DNA of 64,000 bases from Beta vulgaris subsp. vulgaris (taxonomy: Eukaryota; Streptophyta; Magnoliopsida; Caryophyllales; Amaranthaceae). Numbering within the stretch: position 1 is the stretch's first letter; each line of letters starts with the position of its first letter. The notes beneath the pieces were generated by a model. The model made no database searches. It was not told the origin of the DNA and saw only the letters and a list, made by a program, of their open reading frames with translations. The position numbers were made by a program, and so were the translations under genes. Location: assembly GCF_026745355.1 (NCBI RefSeq), contig NC_079205.1, forward strand, positions 46,760,027 through 46,824,026, read 5' to 3'. Below are positions 1 through 10,460 of the stretch, piece by piece.

Positions 1-260
1 AAAATGAAGGTGAATGGAGGTGGTGGTAAAGGCCTATAGGGATAAGTTAGTTGTGGTCTGGGGAGGAGGGAGGCATGGGGAAATTATTATCCCTTTTTTA
101 GAGTAGTAGTTACGTAACTATTACCTCCAACATGTGGGCAATAATTTCCCCATCCCTGATCCCACCCTCCTTCTCATACCACCTCCATCCTCCTTTATTT
201 TCCTTAATTTGCCTCCTATTACCCCCTTAATGTATTAATCCTAATCGATACACAGGCCCT
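1..260. repeat. Right part of a foldback MITE in PNG1 intron 5
   Basis: The two halves are inverted copies of each other: a GGGGAAATTATT block near 78-90 pairs with AATAATTTCCCC near 140-152, and a GGAGGTGG block near 15 pairs with CCACCTCC near 180. The element probably extends left of base 1. Its right end appears to lie near GGCCCTATATAGG at about 257. It sits downstream of PNG1 exon 5 on the minus strand, so it is intronic or it separates the N-terminal exons from the catalytic exons. Confidence 0.5.
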
Positions 261-396
261 ATATAGGAAATCAAACCCATATTTTTACAACCAAAGTTTC
301 CCCATACGAAGTGACGACTACACGCTATGGAACCATTAAGCTCGTTGTCCAAAATCAATCAACAGCAAATCCTATGAAAGTGATAAGTCTCCCAAC

Positions 397-3306
397 CTTT
401 TTTGCTATAGCCACCAATGCTTTCTCCTCTAGCTCATCAATAGGTACTGTCTTGCGAGCAGCCTCTTGGCGAGTTGGGTCCTCGTACTACAATATAACAC
501 AAGCAAGGAAAACTTGCAACATTATTAAACAATCACAAAAACAGGAGTAGAACAACAAAAGGATAGCTATTAATTACCATCAAAACTTGATCAACATAAC
601 CACGTAGTCGTTGCTCCGTTTCTCCATTATCCTCAGCAGCAACAAATTGTTGAAGAAGCAATGCTTCCTCCTCAGCCTAATTAGTTTGCAACTTTATCAG
701 CTAGATGAATACTTTGCCAAGAAACCCCCAAAATATCAATGATTGGGGAAAAAAATATACAAAACGAGAAGGAAACACAACTAAGGATACTTGTTCAAGA
801 CTACAGCATATATTCATCCTTACTACCTCCAAACTTCGTACTTTCACACTACTCAAAATATTCTACTTAGACCATCGTTGTAATTTATACTCAAGGAAAA
901 ACATAATCACGTGTGATCTTTTGTATATTAGTCTCAGCATATATGTCCAAAATATCAACTCTCAATATTTACGAAAATGATTATTGAAGATATTAATTAT
1001 TAATATTATGCGTTGGCAAACATAAAAGGTCAAATTGTGTACATTAAAAGGAAACATAGATAGTGATAACCCACTTATATCACTTAATATTCAAAGTCAG
1101 CAATAGATGTTTTATGGAAAAGTTTTGTCTACCTAGTGGATAAATTACTCACTAGAGATAACATTATAAGTAGGTGGAATGCAACTCATCAAAAAAATTA
1201 CTTTTTAGTTGTCTACCTCTAGTGGACAATCTACCTTTCGGGTAAATGTATCAATCTCGAATGTTGTAATACAATCAGAACAGTAATTTTCAATGTTACT
1301 CCGACACCTTCATTTACCTCAAAAACGGGGTGTCGTGTCGTGTCGTATCCGACACGACATTTTACTTGGATACTTCATTTTAAACTAAAAACTTGACTTT
1401 TTTCTACAAAATAGCTGAGTCGGACACTTGGACACCCGTATCCGAGTAGACACTCAATCCGTGTCTGAGTAACATAGGTAATTTTCCTCCAATTTTTGCT
1501 CTTAGTAATAATTAGCCCAACAAGTGAAATGTGAAACTCAATATTGCTCACTGATATAACTTACTCCCTCCACTCCCATTAAATTGCAACACCTCCAGTT
1601 TCACGCTTACCAATGCACAATTTATACGATTAATATCTTTAGTTATGTTTTGCTAAAAATTATAAAATTTAGATATTAACGGTTTTTTTCACCAAGTACC
1701 CCGAGTTTTCAGAAAATTCACAAGGTACCCCACCTTTTCAAAATACACGAGGGTACACCTAAGTTTCATACTAATACACCCAAATACCCTTTAGGACTAA
1801 TGGTGTTAACCGCGTGTTAGTCATTAACCCTAATTTTCTTTTTTAAACCCTCATTAACTACTAACCCTAACCCTAATCCTAAACAATAAACCTAACTCTA
1901 ACCCCCCTCTCCCCCACCCTCCCACCACCCATCACCAAAGAGTGGCTGCGGGGTGGGGGGAGGAGGGTTGGTTGGAGGGTGGCGGAGGGGGGTTGGGATT
2001 AGGTTTAGAGAATAAGGTTAATTAGGAGTTAGATTAATTAAGGTTTAATTAGGGTTAAGACTAACAGAGTTAACCTCCGTTAGCCATTAAGCACATTTGG
2101 GTGTATTATTATGAAACTTACGGGTGCCCATGTATTTTTGAAAAGTTGGGGGGTAACTCCTGAATTTTCGGAAAACTCGGAGGTACTTGGTTAAAAACAG
2201 TATTAATAAAGTATACATTGAGATAAATCAAACAAAATCCCACGTGACTCTATTTTCCCATACATATGAAACACAAAAGCTAATTATCTGAGTGATCGTG
2301 AATAGTGTAAAAACTTGGAGTGTTGCAATCAAGTGGGAGCGGATGAAGTATAACACACTAAGACACTTCATATTTATTATCCTCTTTCCACCACTACCCC
2401 TCGCGTTTTTCTTCCCAAAAACCCCTATTATAAGTTACAACAATTAAGAATATGTTACTCCTCACCCAGTAACCATATACTTCTATTAACATTCCCTAGT
2501 GTGGAGGGTCTCCTACTATTCTCCTTACCTTTATATATATACTTCCTCCATTTTTAAATACATATAACATTTGCATAGTAATCAGTTATCACATATTCTC
2601 TCACAAATGTATAAGAAAAAATATAGACTATGTAATCAAGTGTGGTCTTATTTGATTTTTCTTAATGAATACTTTCATGATATCAACTTTTTATATTTTT
2701 TACTAACACATAACTTGAAACAAAGTAGTAGTGCATTGGATAGTGTGTAGACATAGAATGATTTAGGAACTTAGCCACTAATCAAAAACAAAATTATAGT
2801 GATCAAACATCAAGTACCTGAAGCAATCGAGCAAATTCTTCATCCGACTTAAGTAAATCTTCATTGACTTGAGACTCACCAGTAGATGATTCAGCTACAC
2901 TATCTTCGTTGATTGAAATCAAACGAAGCTTTTCCGAGATAGAAATTAGATCAGAATCGTCATTTATGACCTTGCTATCATCACCGCAAACGATCTGTAA
3001 CATTGTAATTTCACAAAATAAGAACAAATTTTCCAATTCAAATTGAATTAAGCATGAAGAGAGACAGAAAAAGTACCTTTTGTTCGTCAGGTGGAATTGA
3101 AGTGAGAGAAAATAATTGAAATTTAAAGACCTGCAAATTTGAATAACCGAAATCGAAATCTTAAAAAAATAAAACAATAACATCAATGGAAAAAAAATTA
3201 GGTGGTGGAGAGAAAAAGAGTGAGAGACTTCAAGGCCATCATCGGTGTCGTACTCAACGTCGAAGGTAGAATTTTCATGGCGGACGCTGAACTTGCGAGC
3301 TACCAT
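397..3306 (-). CDS. PNG1: Peptide:N-glycanase (PNGase), N-terminal exons 1-5, partial
   Basis: Plant PNGase removes N-linked glycans from misfolded glycoproteins in the cytosol. Five exons can be read on the minus strand, all joining in phase 0 with GT-AG borders: 3306-3229, 3130-3077, 2994-2818, 676-578 and 486-397. They encode about 166 residues that follow the known plant family: a start at MVARKF, the run VFKFQLFSLTSIPPDEQK, then LKSDEEFARLLQ, AEEEALLLQQFVAAEDNG and YEDPTRQEAARKTVP. This is the region N-terminal to the zinc-binding and Cys-His-Asp catalytic core, whose exons must lie left of base 1. An in-frame ATG at 3381 exists, but the family start is the one at 3306. Intron 3 (2817-677) is swollen by MITEs. 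No stop or frameshift was seen in the exons. Family identity comes from recalled similarity, not from a search. Confidence 0.85.
1290..1485. repeat. Short inverted-repeat element with GTGTCCGACAC-type motifs
   Basis: CCGACACC at 1300 and a GTGTCGTGTCGTGTCG run near 1331 are mirrored by GGACACTTGGACACCC near 1423 and GTGTCTGAGT near 1462. It looks like a MITE fragment in PNG1 intron 3. No target duplication was found. Confidence 0.35.
1562..2350. mobile_element. Stowaway-type MITE, interrupted by another element
   Basis: The ends are terminal inverted repeats flanked by TA: TACTCCCTCCACTCCCATT at 1562 and the matching TGGGAGCGGATGAAGTA ending at 2350. Just inside, TTGCAACACCTCCAGTTT is mirrored by AACTTGGAGTGTTGCAA. 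This is the TACTCCCTCC signature of Tc1/mariner-derived Stowaway MITEs. Without the nested insert it is about 262 bp, like the other copies in this window. It lies in PNG1 intron 3. Confidence 0.85.
1680..2200. mobile_element. Foldback MITE nested inside the Stowaway element
   Basis: It is flanked by the 6-bp direct repeat TATTAA (1674-1679 and 2201-2206). The ends are inverted repeats: CACCAAGTACCCCGAGTTTTC near 1690 and GAAAACTCGGAGGTACTTGG near 2171. The arms run on for about 100 bp. The centre is G-rich on one side and C-rich on the other. Superfamily not assigned. Confidence 0.75.
2545..2725. mobile_element. Truncated Stowaway-like MITE
   Basis: The left end, TACTTCCTCCATTTTTAAAT, and the internal blocks (CATTTGCATAGT, ATGTAATCAAGTG, TATCAACTTTTTATA) match the complete copy at 26676-26937. 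No intact right inverted repeat follows. Confidence 0.45.
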
Positions 3307-3481
3307 CTCAATTCTCAGGTCTCTTCCTATGACAGAACCTCTTGTGCGGTGGCTCAAACTCTGCTTTTTTCTCTTCTTCACGAGTTCACGACTAAGCCAA
3401 CTTCAAGGTGACTCGACTAAAAAATGTGTTTAATTGTGCACTTGTGGTTCACTTTGACTTTTGTTATCTATGTTCCGTTAT

Positions 3482-3828
3482 AGGCTATGTTCAGTTCACC
3501 TTATTTTTGCTTATTTCAGATCTAATCAGATCAGATCAGATTAGATCAGAAAAAATAAGTTCAGATCAGATCAGTTCAGATCATGCTTATATTTAAAAAT
3601 TATTATATCTTTCATTACATATTAGTAAAAATTATAATAATTGAATATTAATAAAGTACTCATTGAGACGAATCAAACAAGACCCCAACATGACTATATT
3701 TTTTCTTATATATTGAGAAAAATCTAAAAGATAAGATCTTGTAATCAGAAAATATAAGTTCAGATCAGATCAGATCATAAAAAATAAGTTCAGATCAGAA
3801 AATTTCAGGTGAACTAAACATGGCCTTA
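3482..3828. repeat. Foldback element with tandem GATCA/TGATC arms
   Basis: The ends GGCTATGTTCAGTTCACC and GGTGAACTAAACATGGCC are inverted repeats. Inside each end lie short tandem arrays of CAGAT units with AAAATAAGTTCAGATCAGA modules. The same family occurs at 25988-38930 and, more distantly, at 61227-62930. It lies about 180 bp upstream of the PNG1 start codon, so it may overlap the promoter. Confidence 0.65.
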
Positions 3829-3890
3829 GAACTGTTGTATACCTTTTTATTTAGATTATCCAAAAAGTAGTATATGTAGTACAATAGTGA

Positions 3891-4498
3891 GAATCATGTA
3901 CGCAGCTCAAGGGTTGGAGCCATCGTTGTTAAAATCCCGATTTGGATCTTACGATTTTACGATTTTGGAGAATCTCACCGATCTCGATCTTACGTAGGAT
4001 TTTAATTTTGTAGGATTCCCAATCACAAAAAATCACATGGTAGGATCTTAACACGATCTTACGACTCTACGATTCGATCCTATCGTACAAAAATCATAAA
4101 ATAAATTCACATATTATATTTCTCCTATTATGATCGCATGTTACTTCAATCTTAAAGTATTGAAAAACTATCACTATTTGCTAATAAAAAAAGTCATTAT
4201 TAATATGTGTAAACTTTAAATGTGAGGTTCTCACCATATTCTAGTATAATTATCTCTATTTCACCTAATTGTAGGATCTTACTATCCTATGATCCAATCC
4301 CACCGATTCGATTCTACCAACCCCTACGATCCAAAGTAGGATCCCGATCCTAATAACATTGGTTGGAGCTCTCCCAATTTTTTGGTCGGACGTTCGACTC
4401 TCATTAGTTCCAATTTAGGGAGTTTTTGTAAATATTTGCGACCTTGCTTAGACTAGTTAATTACCAAATCAAAAAAAAAAAAAAAAAAAAAAAAAAAG
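3891..4498 (+). mobile_element. tRNA-derived SINE with a poly(A) tail, split by a MITE
   Basis: A perfect 17-bp target duplication, ATGTAGTACAATAGTGA, lies at 3874-3890 and 4499-4515. The left part carries a pol III A-box-like stretch (GCAGCTCAAGGGTTGGAGC). The right part carries a B-box-like GACGTTCGACTC and ends in about 27 A's directly before the second duplication. Without the MITE at 3921-4360 the element is about 160 bp. Confidence 0.75.
3921..4360. mobile_element. MITE inserted between the SINE A and B boxes
   Basis: It is flanked by the 9-bp direct repeat GGTTGGAGC (3912-3920 and 4361-4369). Its ends are imperfect inverted repeats (GTTAAAATCCCGAT and ATCCCGATCCTAATAAC) with several internal GATCTTACGAT-like blocks. 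The 9-bp duplication suggests a Mutator-like origin. Confidence 0.7.
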
Positions 4499-5639
4499 AT
4501 GTAGTACAATAGTGAAATCAAGTCATATGTTAGATTGTTATGTACTACTAGTATTTCCTTTGTTTTTTATTAGTTGATCTATCAAAATTCGATTAGTAGT
4601 TTCTTCAAATGTTGAAAAATCTTGTTCATCTAAGTAGAATCTAACTTTCGGTTGTATAATTATGGGATAACTTTTTATGAGGTTTATTTGTTGCAACTAA
4701 AGCACTTTTATAGGAAAACAAAGCAATGACCATCTATGGGCTAATTATAGTATTGTAGTTATAAAATAACTAGTTAGCTAGTAGTACATTCACCCCAAAC
4801 CTATCTTGAAAAATTATCTCATATGACCTTTTACCTTTAGGCCGTTTCTCCAAATAACCCTGACTTTGACACTTTTGTTTCTGATAACTCTAATCTTGTA
4901 TTTTCTCATTAATATTGATGGGAGAACGGATGATGTTATGTGCACTTGACTTTGGCATGTTTGGAGATTAGTTAAAACATTTCCCCAACCTCTTTTCTCT
5001 TGCTGCGACATTTTCTCCCCTCCAACACAAAATGTCGGAAAAAGAGAAAAGGGGTTGGGGATATGTAAATATGTTTTAACTAAAAACTAGACATGTCAAA
5101 GTCAAACGTATAATGGTACCCATTTTTAAGTCAGTCTTAATGAGAAAATACAGGTTTAGACTTGTCAAAGACAGAGGTTGTAATAGCCCATATTTTAAGC
5201 AGGTTTTATTAAAATATAATTATATTTTATTACCTTAATTGTATGTTAAACTATAAGTTACCTCTTGCAAGTTCCTGTCATATGTTGTTGCTGTTTAAGC
5301 GAGCTGCTACTTGCTATTGTTGCTGCATGTTCTAGCTCTGTTCTTCAGTTCTCAACTCTTATTGATAGAGATCACCCAAACTAAGTTTGTTTGTAAAGGT
5401 ATATCCTCCTTTAATCCGCGGATTCAACTTTAGAAATTTATAAATAAAGTAGCTTGATGATTCTTCACTAATAACTCATCTTGAAATTTGACATACTAGC
5501 AGCTTATGTATTAACTAGTTTTGTTATATCTGGAATCCAAAAATTATCCTTGCAGTTCACTTTGTGTTTTTCTTAAGAGAACGTATTGTGTCGGACTCGT
5601 CCGACCATAATCTTTGGTCGGACGACTTTCAGGTGGTTC

Positions 5640-6303
5640 CAATTTTTTTTCAGTTAGTCTTAATTTTTTTTCAGGTAGTCTTAATTTTTTTTAGGTAGTC
5701 TTCATTTTTTTTCAGGTAGTATTCATTTTGTTTTCAGTTAGTCTTCTTTTTTTTTTTCAGTTGGTTTTTGTACTTCAGTTAGACTTACTTTGGGTTTCAG
5801 TTGGTCTTTATTCTTTTTCAGGTAGTCTTCATTTTATTTCAGTTAGTCTTCATTTTTTTTCAGGTAGTCTTAATTTTTTTTTAGGTAGTCTTCATTTTTT
5901 TTCAGGTAGTCTTCATTTTGTTTTCAGTTAGTCTTCTTTTTTTTTTCGGTTGGTTTTTGTACTTCAGTTAGACTTAATTTGGGTTTCAGTTGGTCTTTAT
6001 TCTTTTTCTGGTAGTCTTCATTTTTTTTCAGGTAGTCTTCATTCTTTTTCAGGTAGTCTTCATTTTTTTTCAGGTAGTCCAACTGAAAAAAAACAAAGTC
6101 CAACTGAAACAAAACAAAGTCCAAGTGAGAGAAACACAAAGTCCAACTGAAAGAAAACAAACTTCAACTGAAAGAAAACAAAATCCAACTGAAAGAAAAC
6201 AAAGTCCAACTGAAAGAAAAAAAAGTCCAACTGAAAGAAAAAAAGTCCAACTGAAAGAAAACAAAGTCCAACTGAAAGAAAACAAAGTCCAACTGAAAAG
6301 AAA
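5640..6303. repeat. Inverted pair of ~20-bp minisatellite arrays
   Basis: From 5640 to about 6076 the sequence is a tandem array of a unit like TTTCAGTTAGTCTTCATTTT. From about 6077 to 6303 the unit is GTCCAACTGAAAGAAAACAA, its near inverted complement. A transcript across this region would fold into a long hairpin. The long low-complexity ORFs here in several frames are by-products of the repeat. Confidence 0.85.
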
Positions 6304-6474
6304 ACAAAACACTAACATCTGCTTTCTCTCACTTTCTCCTTCTTCTGATTACTCATTCTCTCTCCTCCTTCCAAAAATTGCAAAAAAACACACCAATTTC
6401 ATACGTTTAATAATTGCTTCCACCGTCATCTTTCAAATCTTAAATTCCCATCTTCATTGAATTCATTCAAACAG

Positions 6475-6738
6475 AATGAACATTTGGAATCGATTCGAAA
6501 GAATAAAATATGCTTGAAAGGTGGATTGGCCACTCCAGTTGGTGGTGGTGTGAGTTTGTTGAATATGCAGTTGAGGAAGGAGCTTGATTTGTACGCTTCT
6601 TTGGTCAATTGTTTTAATTTGAAAGGATTGCCTACATGCCATCAAAATGTTGATATTGGTGTCATTAGAGAGAATACTGAAGGAGAATACTTTGGACTTG
6701 AACATGAGGTTGTTCCTGGCGTCGTCGAAAGTCTTAAG
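6475..6738 (+). pseudogene. Captured exon of NAD-dependent isocitrate dehydrogenase (regulatory-type subunit)
   Basis: Eighty-eight codons without a stop read as a mitochondrial NAD-IDH segment: the blocks ESIRKNKICLKGGLATPVGG, NMQLRKELDLYASLVN, VIRENTEGEY and GLEHEVVPGVVESLK are diagnostic. The exon is bordered by an acceptor (TTCAAACAG at 6466-6474) and a donor (AAG|GTATTT at 6738-6740), so the capture copied genomic DNA and not a processed mRNA. No other IDH exon lies nearby. At positions I recall as conserved in plants it has Cys, Gln, Gly and Phe in THE stretch from LPTCHQ to EYFGLEH, which suggests relaxed constraint. It sits inside the Pack-MULE and is unlikely to make a working enzyme. 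Confidence 0.8.
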
Positions 6739-8290
6739 GTATTTTCATTTTGTTTCATTGGATTGATCTGAGTTTTCGTGTGATTTTGTGGAGAATTCAG
6801 AATTGCGTTATTTTAGTATTGGGTTGGGCTCGTCTGACCATAACTTATGGTCAGACGGTCTGACCCAATACTTTCACTTTTCTTAATGATATTATTAGTT
6901 CCATTTTGCAACTCATAGATTTGATTGATGGTGTTGGTTATTTTGGATTAAATTGTGAGATTGGGTATTAAGATATAAATTCTACAGGTTATGTTAAGTT
7001 TATAAGATCATTGGTGGTGAAGAGTGAGTTGTTATGTAGAATTAGTTATATTTGATAATAATGACTGTTAAGAAAGTTTAGGAGTCGATTATTTTTGTAT
7101 CTGGACTTAGTGAGAATTGTTACTAATCGTTATTATTATTTTGAGGTGGTGGTTTGGAAAATTGATATCGAGATAATTTATGGAGTTCAAGCTAGAGTTG
7201 GTGATCTTGGAGGTTTATTAGCAGAGGATTATATAGCGGTTGAGGTAACCTTTATGTTCTACAAAATCTATTTAAATGTTCGTGAGTGTCTTATATTGAA
7301 TTTTGATATCATATAATGTCATAGTCATGGCCATGGTTATAGATGTATATTCATGAATGGATTTGTGGAATATGCTTTCTGTTTTGTTATTGAAATTGTT
7401 CGGAAATATTTGTGTTCTTGGAATATGATTTGAGTATGATAATGAGAAAATGATTTCGAAATTGTTTTAGTTGACGTAGTTTATGAACTAAGATGAATAG
7501 TGGGCAAGGTACAGGTGGAGGGAAATGATTCAGATATGAGTTAGGACTAGATAAGGTCGAATATTGTGTTATGTTATATTATGTTAAGTTTCTGCCTGTA
7601 CTTGCCAGCGATTTCTGTTACGTGATTGAGCTATGCCAGCCATATATTTAAAAGATGAATTCTTTTCCGAACAATTACCAAGTTTGTTTCTTATAAGATA
7701 AATGTTTGCGAACCAAAAATCGTTTTGACGGGCTGAAGTAAAGTTACGGAGCTTTTCGCTCATTTTAGTTTTCTTTTGTTTCGTATTTCTCTTTTGTAAT
7801 TACAGGTTCGTGTGTGGGAAGCTCGGAATGGATCAAAAATGAAGAGTTTGGTTATGAAATTATAATTAGATTTGCTATTCAGAGGTTGTATTTAGGAGTA
7901 TATATCCTTATGTGAGAATAAAATATTATATTATTTTGGGAACCGAATAAGGTATTATGTAATATGTTATTTGGTTTTAAAGATGATGACTTGGCTTGCA
8001 TCACAAAACAACCATTTTCTTTCTTTCCTCGAGCCACGACCAATGAACCTTTGGCGAGCTTCCATCAACCTTCATTGTAGCCCATTACCCACAGGTCCAA
8101 GATCGTTTTATAGGTTATGTTTCCGCTGCGAGTGAATATAATTCGAAGTTACTATAAGTGTTAAATGAGATTAATGAATGTTAAGTGTAATTAGCTAGCA
8201 GCTCGGACGTGCGGGTTGTTACAGAGGTGTAAAAGTCAAAGTTATTTAGGGAAATGGGATAAAAGTCAGGGTCAAGTAATGTAATTTTTC

Positions 8291-9097
8291 ATCCTTTTAT
8301 TGGGAATACAAGAGGAGAAATTGTGATTTCTATTTACGTATTTTCTTCACCTAGTAAGCACTCCATATAATGGTTGTGGTCCTTGTACACATCAAATTAA
8401 AAAATGAAAAAAAAAAATCCAACATCTGGCAATATGGTACCTTTTTTTTTGAAGGGGAACAAATGGTATTATTCTTTTTAACAAATAATGATGTAGTCCT
8501 GTAAATATGTCATTAATGCTTGTACCTAAAGATGTAAATTTTTTTGACATGACCTAAAGATGTAATTCACTAATACTAAAATTTTGTTAGACAGTCAAGT
8601 AAAAACGAACCATTGGTAACTATGGTGAGATCTGATTCTTCTGAAAAAATGATATGAGTGTAATTTTGTATATAAATAAAGGAGATAGGTTAATCATGTT
8701 TAGTCTAATTAAAATAACCTTTATTTATTGGTCAGTCTCTAAAATACCCTAAATTGTGAAAACCCTCCAAAAATTATTTGTAATACCAATAACAACCTTA
8801 GAGAGATGTTTGTTATGAAATAGAGTTATCTTAGAAAAAATTTCTAAAGTATAACTTTTTATAATTGGTAAAGAGATGAGCCCTAACTAGACTTTAACTC
8901 TGATAGATTCTTGGCTTGGTCCACTATTTTATGGACCAAACACTTGGGAGTTGGGAGTTGGGAGTTGGGAGTAGGGAGGAAAGTAATAACCCCGATCAGG
9001 ATGATTAAACATGTTGGTAACATTTTAGAATCAATTAGTATTATGTGACCAAGTGTGCAATAAATTTATTGTGAAAGCAGCTCTTTTTTAGATAAAA
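8291..9097. other. Intergenic, no gene seen
   Basis: AT-rich sequence with no supported ORF. The only structure noted is a (TTGGGAG)5 tandem repeat at 8944-8978. Confidence 0.5.
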
Positions 9098-9675
9098 CTA
9101 GTTATTAGACCTGGGCTATGCTCCGGGTAAGAAAAAAATTTCATTTATTAATATAATACTTTATGATAATAACAATAAATTCAACTTAGCCTGGTGGTTA
9201 AGATTTTAGTATATGTACTTGAGGTCTCGAGATCAAACCCTATACTACGTAATTTCTAAATTTTTTTTATTGTACATAGTTTACATGAACTAAAACTCCC
9301 TAGGGGTAGTACTATAGTGGTCAACACTGTTCTTCAAATGGTATCATGCATACATAATTAATTTAATGAACATGCAAATTTATTTATTTTTAAGGATGCA
9401 AGGGATATGTTTAATAACATTAACTAATTACAACACATATTTGTAATTTTGTGTAAACATGGATCACTAAGAGATGTTAGATGAGATGGTGATTCTTTGA
9501 AAACTCTTACATAAGGTCAAGGGTTCGAGCCTAGGCTTCAACATATTTATTTTTTAAGTAATGACCACTTGACTTTGTAGGTTAACAGACACATGGCAAA
9601 ATTCTGGTGGCAGGAGGAGGGTGCCATGTGGCGCATCGACGTTGCTACGTACGCCTTTTAATATATTTGTATAGA
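9098..9675 (-). mobile_element. Non-autonomous Helitron, 578 bp
   Basis: Read on the minus strand it starts TCTATACAAATATATTAAAAGG and ends with a GC-rich hairpin (CCCGGAGCATAGCCCAGG), then TCTAATAACTAG, inserted between A and T. These are the canonical 5'-TC and hairpin-CTAG-3' Helitron ends. No target duplication is expected. The interior contains tRNA-like A and B boxes near 9190-9240 and a second B-box-like GGGTTCGAGCC near 9521. It shares its termini with 24468-24818 and 60328-60597. Confidence 0.8.
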
Positions 9676-9854
9676 TGACTTGCTTTCAAAGTTAAAATGG
9701 GTCATTTTTCAAGTCAAAGGGAGTCATTGTTAAATAAAGGAAATTTTTTTACCCTAAATGAATCATTTCTATAAAAGTGACTCATTTATGGTAAAAAATG
9801 TGTAATACCTTTCATGATTGCTTTAAAGTGATTTAGCAGGCTACTCATTTCAAT

Positions 9855-9970
9855 AAGATGCATCTTTATTTTAGAGAGCTCATTTCCTTAGTTACTCCAT
9901 AGTTAAGCGTGCTTGGCTTGGAGTAGTCTAAGGATGGGTGACCTCCTGAGAAGTTTCTCATGGTGCGTAT
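9855..9970 (+). other. 5S rRNA-like domain in Cassandra LTR1
   Basis: AGTTAAGCGTGCTTGG (box A) is followed by the intermediate element and GGATGGGTGACCTCCTG (box C), matching the internal promoter and 3' half of plant 5S rRNA. The 5' half is diverged. This is not a functional 5S gene. Confidence 0.85.
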
Positions 9971-10344
9971 GAGTAAGGGGAAAATGCGCCAGAATAACTT
10001 GTGTTGGTTATTGAGAACAGTTGTTGGCCCTAGATGCGCATTAGTGATGATAGACTTCACTTCGGAAGAGTCGGGGTGTTAAAAATGGTATAGAGCAACC
10101 GTACCACTGCGTACTGATCGTGTGGATAATTAATTCAAGGTTAGTCATCTAGCGGAGGAGGATTTTGGCGCTATATCACCGATAGCATGTTGAATATGTG
10201 ATTAGTTTCCAGGCTAGGGCAACCCACAGGTCGTATGCCGAATATGTGGAGTCCTCAGACGCAATGAGGGCGTTGTTGTCCTCAAGTGGGGGTATATGTA
10301 ATACCCCTCATGATTACTTTAAAGTGATTTAGCAGGCTACTCAT

Positions 10345-10460
10345 TCCCACAAGATGCATCTTTCTCTTAGAGAGCTCATTTTCTTACTGCATAGTTAAGC
10401 GTGCTTGGCTGGGAATAGTCCAGAGATGGGTGACCTCTTGGGAAGTTTCTCAAGGTGCGC
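10345..10460 (+). other. 5S rRNA-like domain in Cassandra LTR2
   Basis: Second copy of the 5S-like stretch: AGTTAAGCGTGCTTGG near 10393 and GATGGGTGACCTCTTGGGAA near 10425. Both promoter blocks remain close to the 5S consensus. Confidence 0.85.

Larger units (their letters stand above)
5577..6877. mobile_element. Pack-MULE-like element carrying an IDH exon
   Basis: It is flanked by the 9-bp direct repeat TTTTCTTAA (5568-5576 and 6878-6886), the length typical of Mutator-like insertions. The ends are inverted repeats of about 50 bp. The left reads GAGAACGTATTGTGTCGGAC followed by a CGTCCGACCATAA hairpin near 5597-5627. The right mirrors it with a hairpin of CGTCTGACCATAA and TTATGGTCAGACG near 6830-6860, then CTGACCCAATACTTTCAC. 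It holds an inverted minisatellite and one isocitrate dehydrogenase exon with its splice flanks. Confidence 0.7.
5179..8223. mobile_element. Solo LTR (or LTR-like element) of a retrotransposon, 3.0 kb
   Basis: It starts TGTAATAGCCC and ends GGGTTGTTACA, the TG...CA termini usual for plant Ty3/gypsy LTRs. It is flanked by the 5-bp duplication GAGGT (5174-5178 and 8224-8228). No second LTR, primer-binding site or pol sequence was seen. About 1.3 kb of its length is the Pack-MULE at 5577-6877. The rest (6887-8223) has no convincing gene; the ORF at 7095-7316 resembles nothing I recognise. Confidence 0.65.
4808..8290. repeat. Foldback MITE, interrupted by a solo LTR
   Basis: The first ~110 bp (GAAAAATTATCTCATATGACC onward) are the inverted complement of the last stretch around 5140-5178 plus 8229-8290. 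The middle, near 4984-5060, is also an inverted pair (CCCCAACCTCTTTTCTC with GAGAAAAGGGGTTGGGG). Removing 5179-8223 gives a ~440-bp element. Confidence 0.65.

Noticed and set aside
705..980. 91-codon plus-strand ORF
   Set aside because: It lies in PNG1 intron 3, opposite strand, with no recognisable domain.
1858..1882. CTAACCCTAACCCTAA run suggesting an internal telomere repeat
   Set aside because: It is short and not the plant TTTAGGG unit, and it lies in the C-rich arm of a foldback element with a G-rich partner.
5728..6460. Several overlapping ORFs on both strands
   Set aside because: They are low-complexity readings of the inverted 20-bp minisatellite and have no independent support.
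7095..7316. ORF after the IDH fragment (EIIYGVQARVGDLGGLLAED)
   Set aside because: It does not continue IDH and resembles no family I know. It lies in LTR sequence.
9855..10460. Two 5S rRNA genes
   Set aside because: The 5' halves are diverged and the copies lie inside Cassandra LTRs with target duplications.
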